Under the pieces are notes generated by a model, which saw only the letters and a program-made list of their open reading frames with translations, had not been told where the DNA came from and searched no databases. From the NCBI GenBank assembly GCA_002338525.1, contig DDIM01000017.1, positions 1 to 28,211 on the forward strand: DNA of 28,211 nt, read 5' to 3'. How positions within the stretch are numbered: the stretch's first letter is position 1; the number at the start of each line of letters is the position of its first letter. The position numbers and the translations under genes were made by a program. Positions 1 to 9,002 of the stretch are shown here, piece by piece. This DNA comes from Micavibrio sp. UBA1850 (lineage in GTDB: Bacteria; Pseudomonadota; Alphaproteobacteria; Micavibrionales; Micavibrionaceae).

Positions 1-195
1 AGTTGTCGCGCCAGCGGCATAGCTGGGTAGCTATGTGCGGAAAGGATAAGTGCTGAAAGCATCTAAGCGGGAAGCCTCCCTCAAAACTAGGATTCCCTAT
101 CAGAGCCGTGGAAGACTACCACGTTGATAGGATGGATGTGGAAGCCCTGTAAGGGGTGAAGCTAACCATTACTAATTGCTCGATCGGCTTGAATT
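1..195 (+). rRNA. 23S ribosomal RNA, 3' end (partial)
   Basis: The sequence from the window edge matches the conserved last domain of bacterial 23S rRNA: the GGAAAGGATAAGTGCTGAAAG segment near 40-60, AAGCGGGAAGCCTCCC near 65-80, and a 3' end around GAAGCTAACCATTACTAATT and CGATCGGCTTGA that corresponds to the conserved terminus. The gene is cut by the window start, so only about 195 bases remain. The exact 3' end is set by analogy and could be off by several bases. It sits upstream of a 5S gene in the usual 23S-5S order. Confidence 0.95.
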
Positions 196-312
196 CATCT
201 CACATCCAGTGATAAATTCACTAATGTGTGATTTGAGACTTAAGCTTAGTATTTTGATTGATACTAAATGTTACATATGTAACCTATGTTTAAACTATAA
301 TGATTTTTGATG
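196..312 (+). other. 23S-5S internal transcribed spacer
   Basis: AT-rich spacer of about 117 bases between the 23S end and the 5S rRNA. I see no tRNA in it. It is expected to be removed during rRNA processing. Confidence 0.7.
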
Positions 313-428
313 ATCTGGTGGTTATAGCAGGAGTGAAACACCCCTTCCCATCCCGAACAGGATCGTGAAAAACCCTAGCGCCGATGGTACTCTGGCTTAA
401 GCCACGGGAGAGTAGGTCGCTGCCAGAT
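313..428 (+). rRNA. rrf: 5S ribosomal RNA
   Basis: The gene has the conserved 5S blocks CATCCCGAACAG, GTGAAAAACCCTAGCGCCGA and ACGGGAGAGTAGGTCGCTGCC. The terminal helix is formed by ATCTGG at the start and CCAGAT at the end. Its length of about 116 bases is normal. The pattern TGGTGGTTATAGC at the 5' end resembles alphaproteobacterial 5S genes. The helix could extend by one more pair at each side (312 with 429). Confidence 0.95.
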
Positions 429-483
429 CTTCTAAGATCATTATGGATTAAACAATATATACTTATTTCGATTACAACTTCTA

Positions 484-507
484 ACGTCCTTTCGAGGGCG
501 TTTTTTT
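484..507 (+). terminator. rho-independent terminator of the rRNA operon
   Basis: ACGTCCT and AGGGCGT form a 7-bp stem (one G-T wobble) closed by a stable TTCG tetraloop, followed by seven T residues. It lies about 56 bases after the 5S gene, where the rRNA operon should end. No tRNA lies between the 5S and the terminator, although many alphaproteobacterial rRNA operons carry a tRNA-fMet there. Confidence 0.9.
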
Positions 508-527
508 GTGTTTGAATTTATTTTTAA

Positions 528-559
528 TTGACATACTACATGTAAAGTTCTTTTATAAT
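528..559 (+). promoter_or_regulatory. candidate sigma-70 promoter for the 386-residue gene
   Basis: A perfect TTGACA (528-533) is followed by a perfect TATAAT (554-559). The spacing is 20 bases, longer than the optimal 17, so either the promoter is weak or a less perfect -10 such as TTTTAT at 551-556 is used. It lies just after the rRNA terminator and 30 bases before the start codon. Confidence 0.5.
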
Positions 560-588
560 TGTTGGAATTTATAAAGGAGGGGCGTGTT

Positions 589-1749
589 ATGAGTATCAAT
601 TACTCTCAAAAATTAAATATGGTTGAGCATCTTGTAAACTCTTCGTCTTGGACGAATTTATTTGATATCAATTTTTTCAATAACGCACGTCGCAAATGGC
701 AATCGACATCAATTGATAGTATAGAATATTCAGCACATAAAAATGGCGATGCCGTATGTCTTCAGCACAAACAAACGGCCTCAATGTTGCTGTTTCAAAA
801 AAAAGAAGACGGGACAGTAACCATCGAAGACGAGTCCAGCCGAACATATGATAAACATGCTTCTTTTTCAGGTAACATAGTTGGGGAAACGTCACCTGTT
901 AGATGCGATAAACCGCAAACTATTGATCTGGCGCGCTTTAAAGTAAGTGTGAGTTTTTTTGAAACTGGCCAAAAAAGCGTTAAATTTCATGATAGTGACA
1001 CGATAATAAATTTTCCAGCACCTATTGATAATCAAAAAAAAGAATTGCCTATGGGGCGCTTTTTTCACGCAGTGTCGCTCAGTGATGAATTGGGTAGACA
1101 ATGGGAAATAGGACACCCCGATTTTATAAATGCATTCAAAATTATCGTTGCTAAAGAAATGGGGATTCAACCCACGTTGAATGCAAAAAATGCCTTCAAT
1201 GAAAATGCATTAATGGCTTTGTATCAAAAACGTATTGAAAGCGGATCTCCAAATGTATTATGTGATGCTGATTATAATACACTCATGAAGCCATGGCGTG
1301 ATGTGACTGAATTTGAAGGGCATGATGTCGCAACAGCATATGAATTTTGCGTACAAAAAGTAAAAGATGGATTTCAGGCATGTTTTTCCGCGGAACATAA
1401 ACATAGAATACAATCACATGCCTCAATTGTGGTTCAAGCTTTAGAAAATGCACTTCCTGTTTCAAAAATACCTGAAATTATAACGGCTGATAGTCTTGAA
1501 TCCGTTGTGTCCTCGGGGACTTCACTATGTGATCCGCATAAATCGCAATGGATGACAGTTATATTTGATCGTGCGGTTTCTCATGACATATGGGATAGGC
1601 TTAAAAATAATGGCGCGGCCGTGGATGATCAACATGCTTGGCATGTCGCTCACAATCAAGACCGTTCGTTAGGGGGAGATGAAATCGTTGCCATGAATGT
1701 GTCTAAGGATAAATGCGTTGTTGCGATGAGAGAAAGCGCATTGCGCTAA
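589..1749 (+). CDS. unrecognised soluble protein, 386 residues
   Basis: I do not recognise this protein. The start is the ATG at 589 because AAGGAGG at 574-580 sits 8 bases upstream. An in-frame TTG at 559 would add ten residues but overlaps the -10 element. The product is hydrophilic, with no signal peptide and no membrane segment. It has mixed charge, scattered Cys and His, and no motif I can assign. The N-terminus (residues 1-40) looks helical. The middle contains an aromatic and Pro-rich stretch (INFPAPIDNQKKELPMGRFF), and the C-terminal third includes SQWMTVIFDRAVSHDIWDRL. The gene lies alone between the rRNA terminator and the 3' end of addA, whose stop codon is 4 bases away on the opposite strand. 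Its own promoter and strong ribosome binding site argue for a real, expressed gene. It may be lineage-specific. Confidence 0.85.
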   Translation: MSINYSQKLNMVEHLVNSSSWTNLFDINFFNNARRKWQSTSIDSIEYSAHKNGDAVCLQHKQTASMLLFQKKEDGTVTIEDESSRTYDKHASFSGNIVGETSPVRCDKPQTIDLARFKVSVSFFETGQKSVKFHDSDTIINFPAPIDNQKKELPMGRFFHAVSLSDELGRQWEIGHPDFINAFKIIVAKEMGIQPTLNAKNAFNENALMALYQKRIESGSPNVLCDADYNTLMKPWRDVTEFEGHDVATAYEFCVQKVKDGFQACFSAEHKHRIQSHASIVVQALENALPVSKIPEIITADSLESVVSSGTSLCDPHKSQWMTVIFDRAVSHDIWDRLKNNGAAVDDQHAWHVAHNQDRSLGGDEIVAMNVSKDKCVVAMRESALR

Positions 1750-1753
1750 AAAA

Positions 1754-4700
1754 TTATAGCTCCATAAGCAGTGGAATGTTCGTCCATAACAAAGCTTTTT
1801 TAATCTTATGATTTGGGTAAATCGAGCTTAAGACATCCTCGTAACTTTGTAGCTGTTTTATATATTGATCTGGCACATCTTCGCGCGTTTTCGCAGCAGG
1901 TCGATTTGTTTTATAATCCACGATAAAGATTTCAGTATCGGTAATGATTAACCGGTCAATTTGTCCGTTTATAATTGTATTTTCATTGATTAAACCGCTG
2001 ATTGAAACTTCTGCTTTTGAATGTTTTCCAAACACAGGGGAAAACACAGGATCTTGCAATATTTTGATGACTTCACCTGCAATATTTTTTTGCTCGGCAG
2101 TTGAGAGACCATGGCCTGGTTGAGATAAAAAGTTTACGCATGATTGATATTGTTTTTCGGGCGCAATATCTGGCAAAAACTCTAATATCGTATGAATGAT
2201 GTTACCTCGTTTATAGCGATGATCTGTGGATCCTGCCAGAGGCGAGAGACTTTTAATCTCTCCCGAGGGTCGTGAGGGTTGTAGTGGCCGAGACGGTGTT
2301 GGTTCTTTTTTAGGAGGAGATAACGCCCAAACCGGTAGTTTCATATCCCCATCAGTGCTATCAGCTCTTTTTTTATGTTTTGGATCAACGGCTTTAGTTT
2401 GTGGATTTGAAATAATGTATGTGCCGTCTTTGTTTTGTATAGTGCAAGGTGCTCTTACACCTGTCTCTACGGCTTGCTCAACAGCGTTTGTGACGACATG
2501 GTGCCAGCTGTCGTTGGTTGTTTTAGTGTTTTCTTTATTACGATATCCGCAGATATAAAGCTCGTCACTTGCCCGTGTGAGGGCCACATATAAAAGGCGT
2601 TGATATTCACGATCATCGCGCGCAAGTGCCTCGTCTTTTGCCTCTTTAAACATATCGGGCATGGCGCGCGGCGCCCAAAACGGAAGCTCTAAGCCTGATC
2701 GTCTTGGCCATAACAATTTTGATTGGGCTTGTTGGGAGTTATCTCTACTGTTTGGATGGCGCAATGTATCGGGTAGAAAAACAATAGGAGCTTGGAGACC
2801 TTTTGATCCATGAACTGTCATAATTCGTACGGCGTTTGTGTCGTCTTCCATTTCACGCTTAATTTCTTTTTCGTCGCGTTGCATACGGTGAACGAAACTT
2901 TGAACGCTTAAACCTTTTTCATTTTCTGTATCAAGTGCGCTGTTGAGAAGTTCGTGAAGCGGATCAAGCGCATCGTCTCCAAGACGTTTCAAAAATGCCT
3001 GATAACCACTTATGCCATCAACGGGACAGGCACTATTAAGAATATGACTAACCACATCAAATGTACGCTTTTTAAGTGTAAGGTCGTGAATGTTAAGAAG
3101 GTAGCTATATATTTTGGGGGCGTGTTCACGAAGGGCCACCCACAATGATGTTGCCTTTTGATTGGCGAGGATAAAGTCCATTAATTGATCTTCACTCCAA
3201 TCAATGAGCGGAGATTTTAAAACCGTTGCCAATGTCAGATTGTCTTGTGGTAGCAATCCGAATGTGAGAAGTGCGAGAACATCTTTTACTGCGATATGAT
3301 CTTGCAGCACAAGACGGTCAAGTCCACCAACGGCAATGCCGTAATCTTTGAGCGCGCGCACAAGCGTTTTTTGAAAGGCTGAGCGTCGTTTGAGTAGGAT
3401 CATGATATCGCCGGCCTCAATCGGTCGATCTTGAGAGGCAAGCGGTTTTTTCGTGTCTAACCAGTGTTTTATCGTACCAGCAATTTTTTGTGCCATGAGG
3501 TTTGAGGCGTTACTTTGTCCTGTGGGGGTGCGAGGAATGGGCCACGGCTCAAGCGTTTCTGCTTCCTCTCCATCAATAATAGGCCATAATTCTACATGGC
3601 CCGCTTGTCCTGTTCTGAAGGCAAGGTGCTCGATATCTGTTGCTTGTGCGGTTAAGGCCTGTTTCATGTCTTGGCTGGAGAAAACTTGGTCGACAAGCGC
3701 CAACACAGCATCGGTTGAACGGAAAGACAGCGTCAGCCTCACGTCCTCCCACGCCTTTGATGCATCTTTAATTTTATCCTTAAACATAAGCTGCATTTTG
3801 CGGAAAATTTCAGGATCGGCCTTTTGAAAGCTGTAGATTGATTGTTTTTCATCTCCCACCACAAATATGGTGCGCGCGATGTCGTCTCGGGCGCTTTGGC
3901 CGTGGAAAAACTCGTTACTCAACGCTTCAATAACTTTCCATTGAGAGGGGTTGGTGTCTTGCGCTTCATCGACAAGCAAATGATCAAGCCCTTGATCAAG
4001 CTTGAACAACACCCATTGTGCCGCCGTTTGAGAGTGGCTTAGAAGTTGGTGTGTGTAGTCGATAAGATCGTCAAAATCGACCGCGTTTTGTTTTGTCTTT
4101 TGGTCTGTATACGCGTCTAATATGGCGTGGCTGACGCATAAAAAATCATATGTATCTTGTGCCATCATAAGCCTTGCGCGCGCCTGTTTGAAATCAAGGC
4201 AACGCTCGGCTTCTTTAATAAAGGTAAACTCGATTTCAGGCATATATTCCAAGACTTTTTTGGTGGCTGCCGGGCTTCTGATTTTATCTTTTTGTGTTAA
4301 AAATAAATCGCAATAATCATCTATGTCGCGTTTCACGTCATATAAATTATCAACAAAACGTAGCACCTTTTCTTGTTCTTTATTCGTGCCTTTTTCATAG
4401 CCTGAAATTATGTTTTTGATATCGTCTTGGGGGAGGGCGTCGTAAAACTGCTCGATCAATTTTTCGACGCTTATTTCACTTTCAAAACCGCATTCTTTAT
4501 AAATGGCATGTTTAATGTCGTCTAAGTTATCAAAACGTTTAAACAAGCTATGCATTTGCTCTTTTTCCGTTAACCCGCTTTCTAGAAATTTAAGAAGAGA
4601 GGCTTCATCAGAGCGAATAGATAAATTGCGAACCGCCTGCCCGAGGGCAGAGTGAGGCTCATTTTTTGCCATGGATAAGACGCTATGTCGGGCTTTTTGA

Positions 4701-5215
4701 ATGGCGTCTTTGGCATCAATATCTGTGAAAACAGTAAAGTTTGGCGACAGGCCTGCTTCAAGTGGGAATTTTTGCAGAATTGATTGGCAAAACGCATGGA
4801 TGGTCATGATTTTGAGGCCGCCAGGCACATCTATGACGCGGGCAAATAATGTACGCGCCTCTTTGATCTGAATACGGTTGGGTGATTTACCCAAAAGATC
4901 GGTCAAATTTTTATTTAATATCTCATCGTTTGCAGTTGCCCATTCTGACAGTTTTTTCGTAATACGAAGCGACATTTCTGCGGCGGCTGCTTTTGTAAAT
5001 GTAATACACACAATGCGTTCAGGTGTAGAGGCCGGACGGTCATCTTCGGATAGTAAAAGACGCAAAACGCGATCTGTTAGGATCTTTGTTTTACCTGTGC
5101 CCGCACTGGCATCCACCCAAACGGATTGGGAAGGATCAGAGGCAATGCGCTGTTTTACATTAGGATCAAGCGCAGACGTCGCGTTCATTGGGACGTGTGA
5201 CATGGATGTATTCAT
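1754..5215 (-). CDS. addA: double-strand break repair helicase-nuclease AddA
   Basis: AddA is the UvrD-like helicase and nuclease subunit of AddAB, which resects double-strand breaks and loads RecA, doing the work of RecBCD. At 1153 residues it has the normal family length. Visible motifs are Walker A ASAGTGKT at residues 36-43, the DEXX box LLVDEAQDTNPSQW, motif III GDEKQSIYSFQKADP, motif IV LSFRST, motif V VHGSKGLQAPIVFLPD, motif VI LLYVALTRASDELYI, and a C-terminal RecB-type nuclease with VDYKTN (D1100, K1102). The protein ends soon after the typical ALLWT block. Its ATG follows the addB TAA with no gap, and GAGGAG inside the end of addB can serve as ribosome binding site, so translation is probably coupled. 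Further in-frame ATGs at codons 5 and 10 are possible starts. The stop lies 4 bases from the stop of the convergent 386-residue gene. Confidence 0.96.
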   Translation of the reverse strand: MNTSMSHVPMNATSALDPNVKQRIASDPSQSVWVDASAGTGKTKILTDRVLRLLLSEDDRPASTPERIVCITFTKAAAAEMSLRITKKLSEWATANDEILNKNLTDLLGKSPNRIQIKEARTLFARVIDVPGGLKIMTIHAFCQSILQKFPLEAGLSPNFTVFTDIDAKDAIQKARHSVLSMAKNEPHSALGQAVRNLSIRSDEASLLKFLESGLTEKEQMHSLFKRFDNLDDIKHAIYKECGFESEISVEKLIEQFYDALPQDDIKNIISGYEKGTNKEQEKVLRFVDNLYDVKRDIDDYCDLFLTQKDKIRSPAATKKVLEYMPEIEFTFIKEAERCLDFKQARARLMMAQDTYDFLCVSHAILDAYTDQKTKQNAVDFDDLIDYTHQLLSHSQTAAQWVLFKLDQGLDHLLVDEAQDTNPSQWKVIEALSNEFFHGQSARDDIARTIFVVGDEKQSIYSFQKADPEIFRKMQLMFKDKIKDASKAWEDVRLTLSFRSTDAVLALVDQVFSSQDMKQALTAQATDIEHLAFRTGQAGHVELWPIIDGEEAETLEPWPIPRTPTGQSNASNLMAQKIAGTIKHWLDTKKPLASQDRPIEAGDIMILLKRRSAFQKTLVRALKDYGIAVGGLDRLVLQDHIAVKDVLALLTFGLLPQDNLTLATVLKSPLIDWSEDQLMDFILANQKATSLWVALREHAPKIYSYLLNIHDLTLKKRTFDVVSHILNSACPVDGISGYQAFLKRLGDDALDPLHELLNSALDTENEKGLSVQSFVHRMQRDEKEIKREMEDDTNAVRIMTVHGSKGLQAPIVFLPDTLRHPNSRDNSQQAQSKLLWPRRSGLELPFWAPRAMPDMFKEAKDEALARDDREYQRLLYVALTRASDELYICGYRNKENTKTTNDSWHHVVTNAVEQAVETGVRAPCTIQNKDGTYIISNPQTKAVDPKHKKRADSTDGDMKLPVWALSPPKKEPTPSRPLQPSRPSGEIKSLSPLAGSTDHRYKRGNIIHTILEFLPDIAPEKQYQSCVNFLSQPGHGLSTAEQKNIAGEVIKILQDPVFSPVFGKHSKAEVSISGLINENTIINGQIDRLIITDTEIFIVDYKTNRPAAKTREDVPDQYIKQLQSYEDVLSSIYPNHKIKKALLWTNIPLLMEL

Positions 5216-8161
5216 TTATGCACTCTCCTCATCGTCATCTGTACCATTTGACCATTCTGCGACACGTGCCAGATGCGCAAAATCTTGGAAGCGCGGCTCT
5301 TCACCTGCAATAGGCAGCGATAAATATGGCATGGTTTCGTCCTGATAGGCGGATATGAGGTTTGGCAAACCGTCGCGGGCGCATTGCATAATGTCATCAA
5401 TTTTTGTGCGTGTTTTGTCTGTGGCTTTGGTTATTTCACCATCAGTTTTAAGCCCTTTCATCACCCAATATCCCAAATAGCTGACATCGTTTGCTGGGAT
5501 TTTTTCAAATGCGTTTTGTTCAATCATCAAACCTTCAACGGGAAGTTGAGGCGTGTAGCCCATTTTCATCTTCGTGGCCGAATATTGTCCGCCTGTTTTA
5601 TAATCAATAATGGCAATGGATCCGTCTTGATGTTGGTCTATACGGTCACAGCGGCCAACGATTGTGATGTTTTCAATCTCTAATGTGGCTTTTTCTTCTC
5701 CTCCTAAATAGCGATAGTTATTATTTTCCCATGCTGTTTCATTACTGATGAACCATTGCGATATGCGTTCAAAGCGAGGCCACCAGCTTGCCCATATCTC
5801 GGGGTTATCGATCAGCTCGGCGAGCGAGTCTTTACCAATGCGCAAACATTCGTCAAAGGCATTATTAGGAAGTGTGCGAGGGTATTGTTTTTTAAACTGA
5901 TCAAAGACGTCATGAATAAATGAGCCGCGCTCTTTATTTGATAAATCTTCTTCCAATGGCTTAAGAGGTTTAAGCTTAAGCACATATTTAGCGTAGATAT
6001 GGTAAGGGTCACAAATAAGCTTTTCTATATCAGTGACGGATATGCGATCGGGCCGATAATGTAAGGGCGGCGTTGGTGCGGGGCGCTCGATCAATGTCGG
6101 CACACCGTCCCAGCTATTGAGTGACTTTGCCCACATAATGTATTTTTGGCCATTGGCACGAATATCAGGAAGTTTAATAGAATTTGCCACTGTGTCGAGG
6201 CGTTGCAACCATCGTGATGGAACGGTAGGTGTTCCGCCTGCTTTTTTTGCGCGTGTAATGAACACTTCAGGGGCGCTGATGCCTTGTGCAAAATCATGCG
6301 CGGCAAGGGTGACTGATTGTTCAGGAGAGGGAAGCCCCATGTCGGTTCGCATAGGGCGTGACATCCACGGATCATTTTTAGGGCTTGCCGGCCAGCTGTC
6401 TTCGTTGAGGCTTCCTAAAATAACGGTGTCGGCTTGGACAAGGCGGGCTTCAATTTGTCCAAAGATTGATAGTCTTGGATGTGTACCAAAGCGAGGGCGC
6501 ACCGCAATTTGTGACATTTGATTGATTAGAATTGTTTTAAAATCGACAAAAGAGAGCGGCGGCATTTCTTGGGTGAGCTCTAGCATTTCTGTAAAAAAAC
6601 TTGAGGCTGCTTCGCCTGCCTCCCCCTGCCATAATGTGTCTTTATCGGTGCATGTTTCTAAGGTTTTGATAAGCTCAATGAGAAACCCTTTTAAATAATG
6701 ATCACCTGTTGTCGTGTTGACCAAGCCATTTTTGAGACGCTCAAACGCGGGCGACAATAATGCGTTTAAATGTGCCAGTTTATCTTTGATGTCGGGATTG
6801 TCCGTGCGATCAATAATGGACATGATGCCGTTAGACGGCTTAAGACCGCGGATGCATTCATCTGTTTCTAATGATTTAGCCAACGCATTGCCCCAACCTT
6901 TTTTTACGCCTGCGGTAAAAAGAGGATGTTTTATGAGGCTTAAGAGAGAAATGGGGGCTTGGTCATTTTCAAGGACATCGAGTAGGGCAATAAAAAATCG
7001 ACCAATGCTCGACTCAGGAAGGGGGATACCCGCACTATCATCAATATCAATGTTCCATCGTTTTAAAATGGCTTCAACGCGTCGTCCTAAAAAACGGTCA
7101 GGGGTTATGAGGGCGGCTGTCTTTTTCTGATCATTATCTTCAAGCACCTCGCGCATAATAAGGGCCACAACATGGGCTTCTTCGTCGGCTGTTTCACATT
7201 CACACAGCGCCAAACCATTTGTTGCGTTTTGCGAAATACCTTTAATATTGTTCCATTTGTAAACGGTTGGTGCTGGACGCATCAGCTCGCTTACAAGGCG
7301 CAGTCGGTCTTGGTTAATGCTGTTTAATTCAGGGGAGAGCAAATCGGGCCATAGTTGAATATTTTCTCTATCAATGCGTATCGTATCGATTAATTTTTTG
7401 AGCGTGTATTGAGGGTGCCCTTCCGAAACGTCCTCCCAACTAGATTGATCAAGATGTTGATCAAGACCAGGCAAGATAACTTCGCCTTGCGGCAAGTCGA
7501 GCACGGTTTTAAGTATGTTGGCTGTGGCAGGAATTGAACCCGTTGTGCCTGCAACAATAACAGGGTTTTGTGGGGGGTGTTCATTCCAGAAATTGGCCTG
7601 CGCCTCCATGAGTAGCCGACGGCGTAATCCTGGATCTATCATGCCGTAACTTTCAAGTAGCATTGGCCATGCCGTTTTTAAAATATTGAGGAATTGTAAA
7701 TTAATGTTCCAATGTGTGGCGAGGCTTTCGGGCACTAATTGGTCTAGTGCGGTTAGGCTCAAGCCTTCTGTGTGGACTTGGTCTATGAACTGCCCTAGGG
7801 CTGCGGATAGGCCAAAGGCTTGATCATCTGAGAATACAAAACCCTCAACCTTTTGAACGAGGCGTGCCAGCAAAATTGTGCGGTGCATCTGTGAAATAGC
7901 AGGCTTTATGTCCAGTATATCTTGTGCCTGTGCGCCGGCCTTGATGCTGATTTCGTCTTGGTCTATATCGCCGATGGGTTGCATATGCGGCAATATAATG
8001 GGCGCGCCATTTGTTTGACGCAAAAAGGCTTCGCGTAACCCTCTGCACCCCCGTCTGGTGGGAAGGAGGATGCGCATATCGGCAAGTGCGTCTTTGTTTG
8101 TGCCGACCCGCTCGTACAAGCCTTTTGCCAGTGTGTCTAGAAACGAAACGCCTGCGGGCAT
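5216..8161 (-). CDS. addB: double-strand break repair protein AddB
   Basis: AddB is the partner of AddA: an inactivated helicase fold that scans for Chi, plus a second RecB-type nuclease. The protein has 981 residues, in the range of alphaproteobacterial AddB. The N-terminus has MPAGVSFLDTLAKGL and RILLPTRRGCRGLREAFLR, typical of this group. The C-terminus carries the nuclease with GRCDRID and IIDYKTGG (D853, K855 by count), so the nuclease looks intact. After DYKT I see only one cysteine (in IMQCARDG), so the Cys cluster that binds an iron-sulfur centre in Bacillus AddB appears absent. The ATG at 8161 has no obvious ribosome binding site and starts 26 bases after the murU-like stop; no other in-frame ATG, GTG or TTG lies in that gap. 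It ends directly against the addA start. Confidence 0.95.
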   Translation of the reverse strand: MPAGVSFLDTLAKGLYERVGTNKDALADMRILLPTRRGCRGLREAFLRQTNGAPIILPHMQPIGDIDQDEISIKAGAQAQDILDIKPAISQMHRTILLARLVQKVEGFVFSDDQAFGLSAALGQFIDQVHTEGLSLTALDQLVPESLATHWNINLQFLNILKTAWPMLLESYGMIDPGLRRRLLMEAQANFWNEHPPQNPVIVAGTTGSIPATANILKTVLDLPQGEVILPGLDQHLDQSSWEDVSEGHPQYTLKKLIDTIRIDRENIQLWPDLLSPELNSINQDRLRLVSELMRPAPTVYKWNNIKGISQNATNGLALCECETADEEAHVVALIMREVLEDNDQKKTAALITPDRFLGRRVEAILKRWNIDIDDSAGIPLPESSIGRFFIALLDVLENDQAPISLLSLIKHPLFTAGVKKGWGNALAKSLETDECIRGLKPSNGIMSIIDRTDNPDIKDKLAHLNALLSPAFERLKNGLVNTTTGDHYLKGFLIELIKTLETCTDKDTLWQGEAGEAASSFFTEMLELTQEMPPLSFVDFKTILINQMSQIAVRPRFGTHPRLSIFGQIEARLVQADTVILGSLNEDSWPASPKNDPWMSRPMRTDMGLPSPEQSVTLAAHDFAQGISAPEVFITRAKKAGGTPTVPSRWLQRLDTVANSIKLPDIRANGQKYIMWAKSLNSWDGVPTLIERPAPTPPLHYRPDRISVTDIEKLICDPYHIYAKYVLKLKPLKPLEEDLSNKERGSFIHDVFDQFKKQYPRTLPNNAFDECLRIGKDSLAELIDNPEIWASWWPRFERISQWFISNETAWENNNYRYLGGEEKATLEIENITIVGRCDRIDQHQDGSIAIIDYKTGGQYSATKMKMGYTPQLPVEGLMIEQNAFEKIPANDVSYLGYWVMKGLKTDGEITKATDKTRTKIDDIMQCARDGLPNLISAYQDETMPYLSLPIAGEEPRFQDFAHLARVAEWSNGTDDDEESA

Positions 8162-8187
8162 GTTATATAATTTGGGCTGTCTATTCT

Positions 8188-8880
8188 CTATTTTAGGGCC
8201 TCATTTACGCGGTCTAATTCTTCTGGTGTACTAATATGGTGCCAATCCCCTTCAAATTCGATGGCGGACAAACGATCATTGTCTTGTGCGCGGTCCATCA
8301 TAGTTAAAAAGGAAAAGAATCCGTCAGGGCTGTTGTCAAAAACGCTTTTTTTGCAAAGGCGAATGCCTGCAAACATGTGAGATCCCGATTGGTCTTTCAT
8401 ACGTACGGCTTTACCATCAGATGTGATGTTATAATCGCCGACGCCTTTTGTAAGAACCATTTTTTCGACGGGTTGCAGCGCCAATAATATATCGCAATTA
8501 TCCGGCTGCCACTGTTCATAAAGCTTTTTAAAAATATTGCCCTCTTCTACCCAAAATGCGTCACCATTTATGATGAAAAAGGGGTCGCTTGTAACGGTTG
8601 GAAGGCCATGTTTGAGCCCGCCACCTGTTTCTAAAAGGTCTTTTTCTTCAGATATTATGATTTGAATATCATTGCGATCTTTAAGATGGTTTTTAATAAT
8701 ATCGCCTAGATAATGGGTGTTTACTGTCACATGTGTTACGCCCGCATCGACAAGTTTGTCGATTATGTGGTCAATAATGGGCTTTCCCGCAACGGGGACC
8801 ATGGGTTTTGGCGCTGTGTCAGTATAGGGACGTAGTCTCGATCCCATACCCGCAGATAAAATAAAGGCGTGTGTGTACAT
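8188..8880 (-). CDS. murU: nucleotidyltransferase, MurU-like (N-acetylmuramate-1-phosphate uridylyltransferase)
   Basis: A sugar-1-phosphate nucleotidyltransferase of 230 residues. The N-terminus has the signature SAGMGSRLRPYTDTAPKPMV, which binds the nucleotide and contains the catalytic Arg and Lys region. A second typical block is ETGGGLKHGLP with FIINGDAFW, the Asp that holds the metal. Size and position (just upstream of addB-addA in many Alphaproteobacteria) fit MurU, which makes UDP-MurNAc from recycled MurNAc-1-phosphate and bypasses fosfomycin-sensitive MurA. In other genomes a kinase gene (amgK) and tsaE usually lie directly upstream. Here the upstream neighbour is the divergent yaaA, so the partner kinase must be elsewhere or missing. 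A general mannose- or glucose-1-phosphate transferase is the main alternative. Confidence 0.82.
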   Translation of the reverse strand: MYTHAFILSAGMGSRLRPYTDTAPKPMVPVAGKPIIDHIIDKLVDAGVTHVTVNTHYLGDIIKNHLKDRNDIQIIISEEKDLLETGGGLKHGLPTVTSDPFFIINGDAFWVEEGNIFKKLYEQWQPDNCDILLALQPVEKMVLTKGVGDYNITSDGKAVRMKDQSGSHMFAGIRLCKKSVFDNSPDGFFSFLTMMDRAQDNDRLSAIEFEGDWHHISTPEELDRVNEALK

Positions 8881-9002
8881 GAGTTTATTTTTAGCAGACA
8901 GCTTGCATGTCGAGTAGGAATATATTTATTATTTACACAAGAACACGCTACGCGATACGAACCTCGCGATGAGCACCCTATACACAGAAAGAAGGTCAAC
9001 AC

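Noticed and set aside
430..483. tRNA between 5S rRNA and terminator
   Set aside because: Only 55 AT-rich bases with no cloverleaf or T-loop sequence.
2226..5345. Open frames antisense to addA (about 2226-2558, 3453-3827, 4878-5345)
   Set aside because: They lie entirely over strong addA/addB coding sequence, have no ribosome binding sites and show no protein-like motifs.
6091..7130. Open frames of 94-138 codons overlapping addB in other frames
   Set aside because: Shadows of addB; compositions biased toward Cys, Arg and Ser as expected for off-frame reading.
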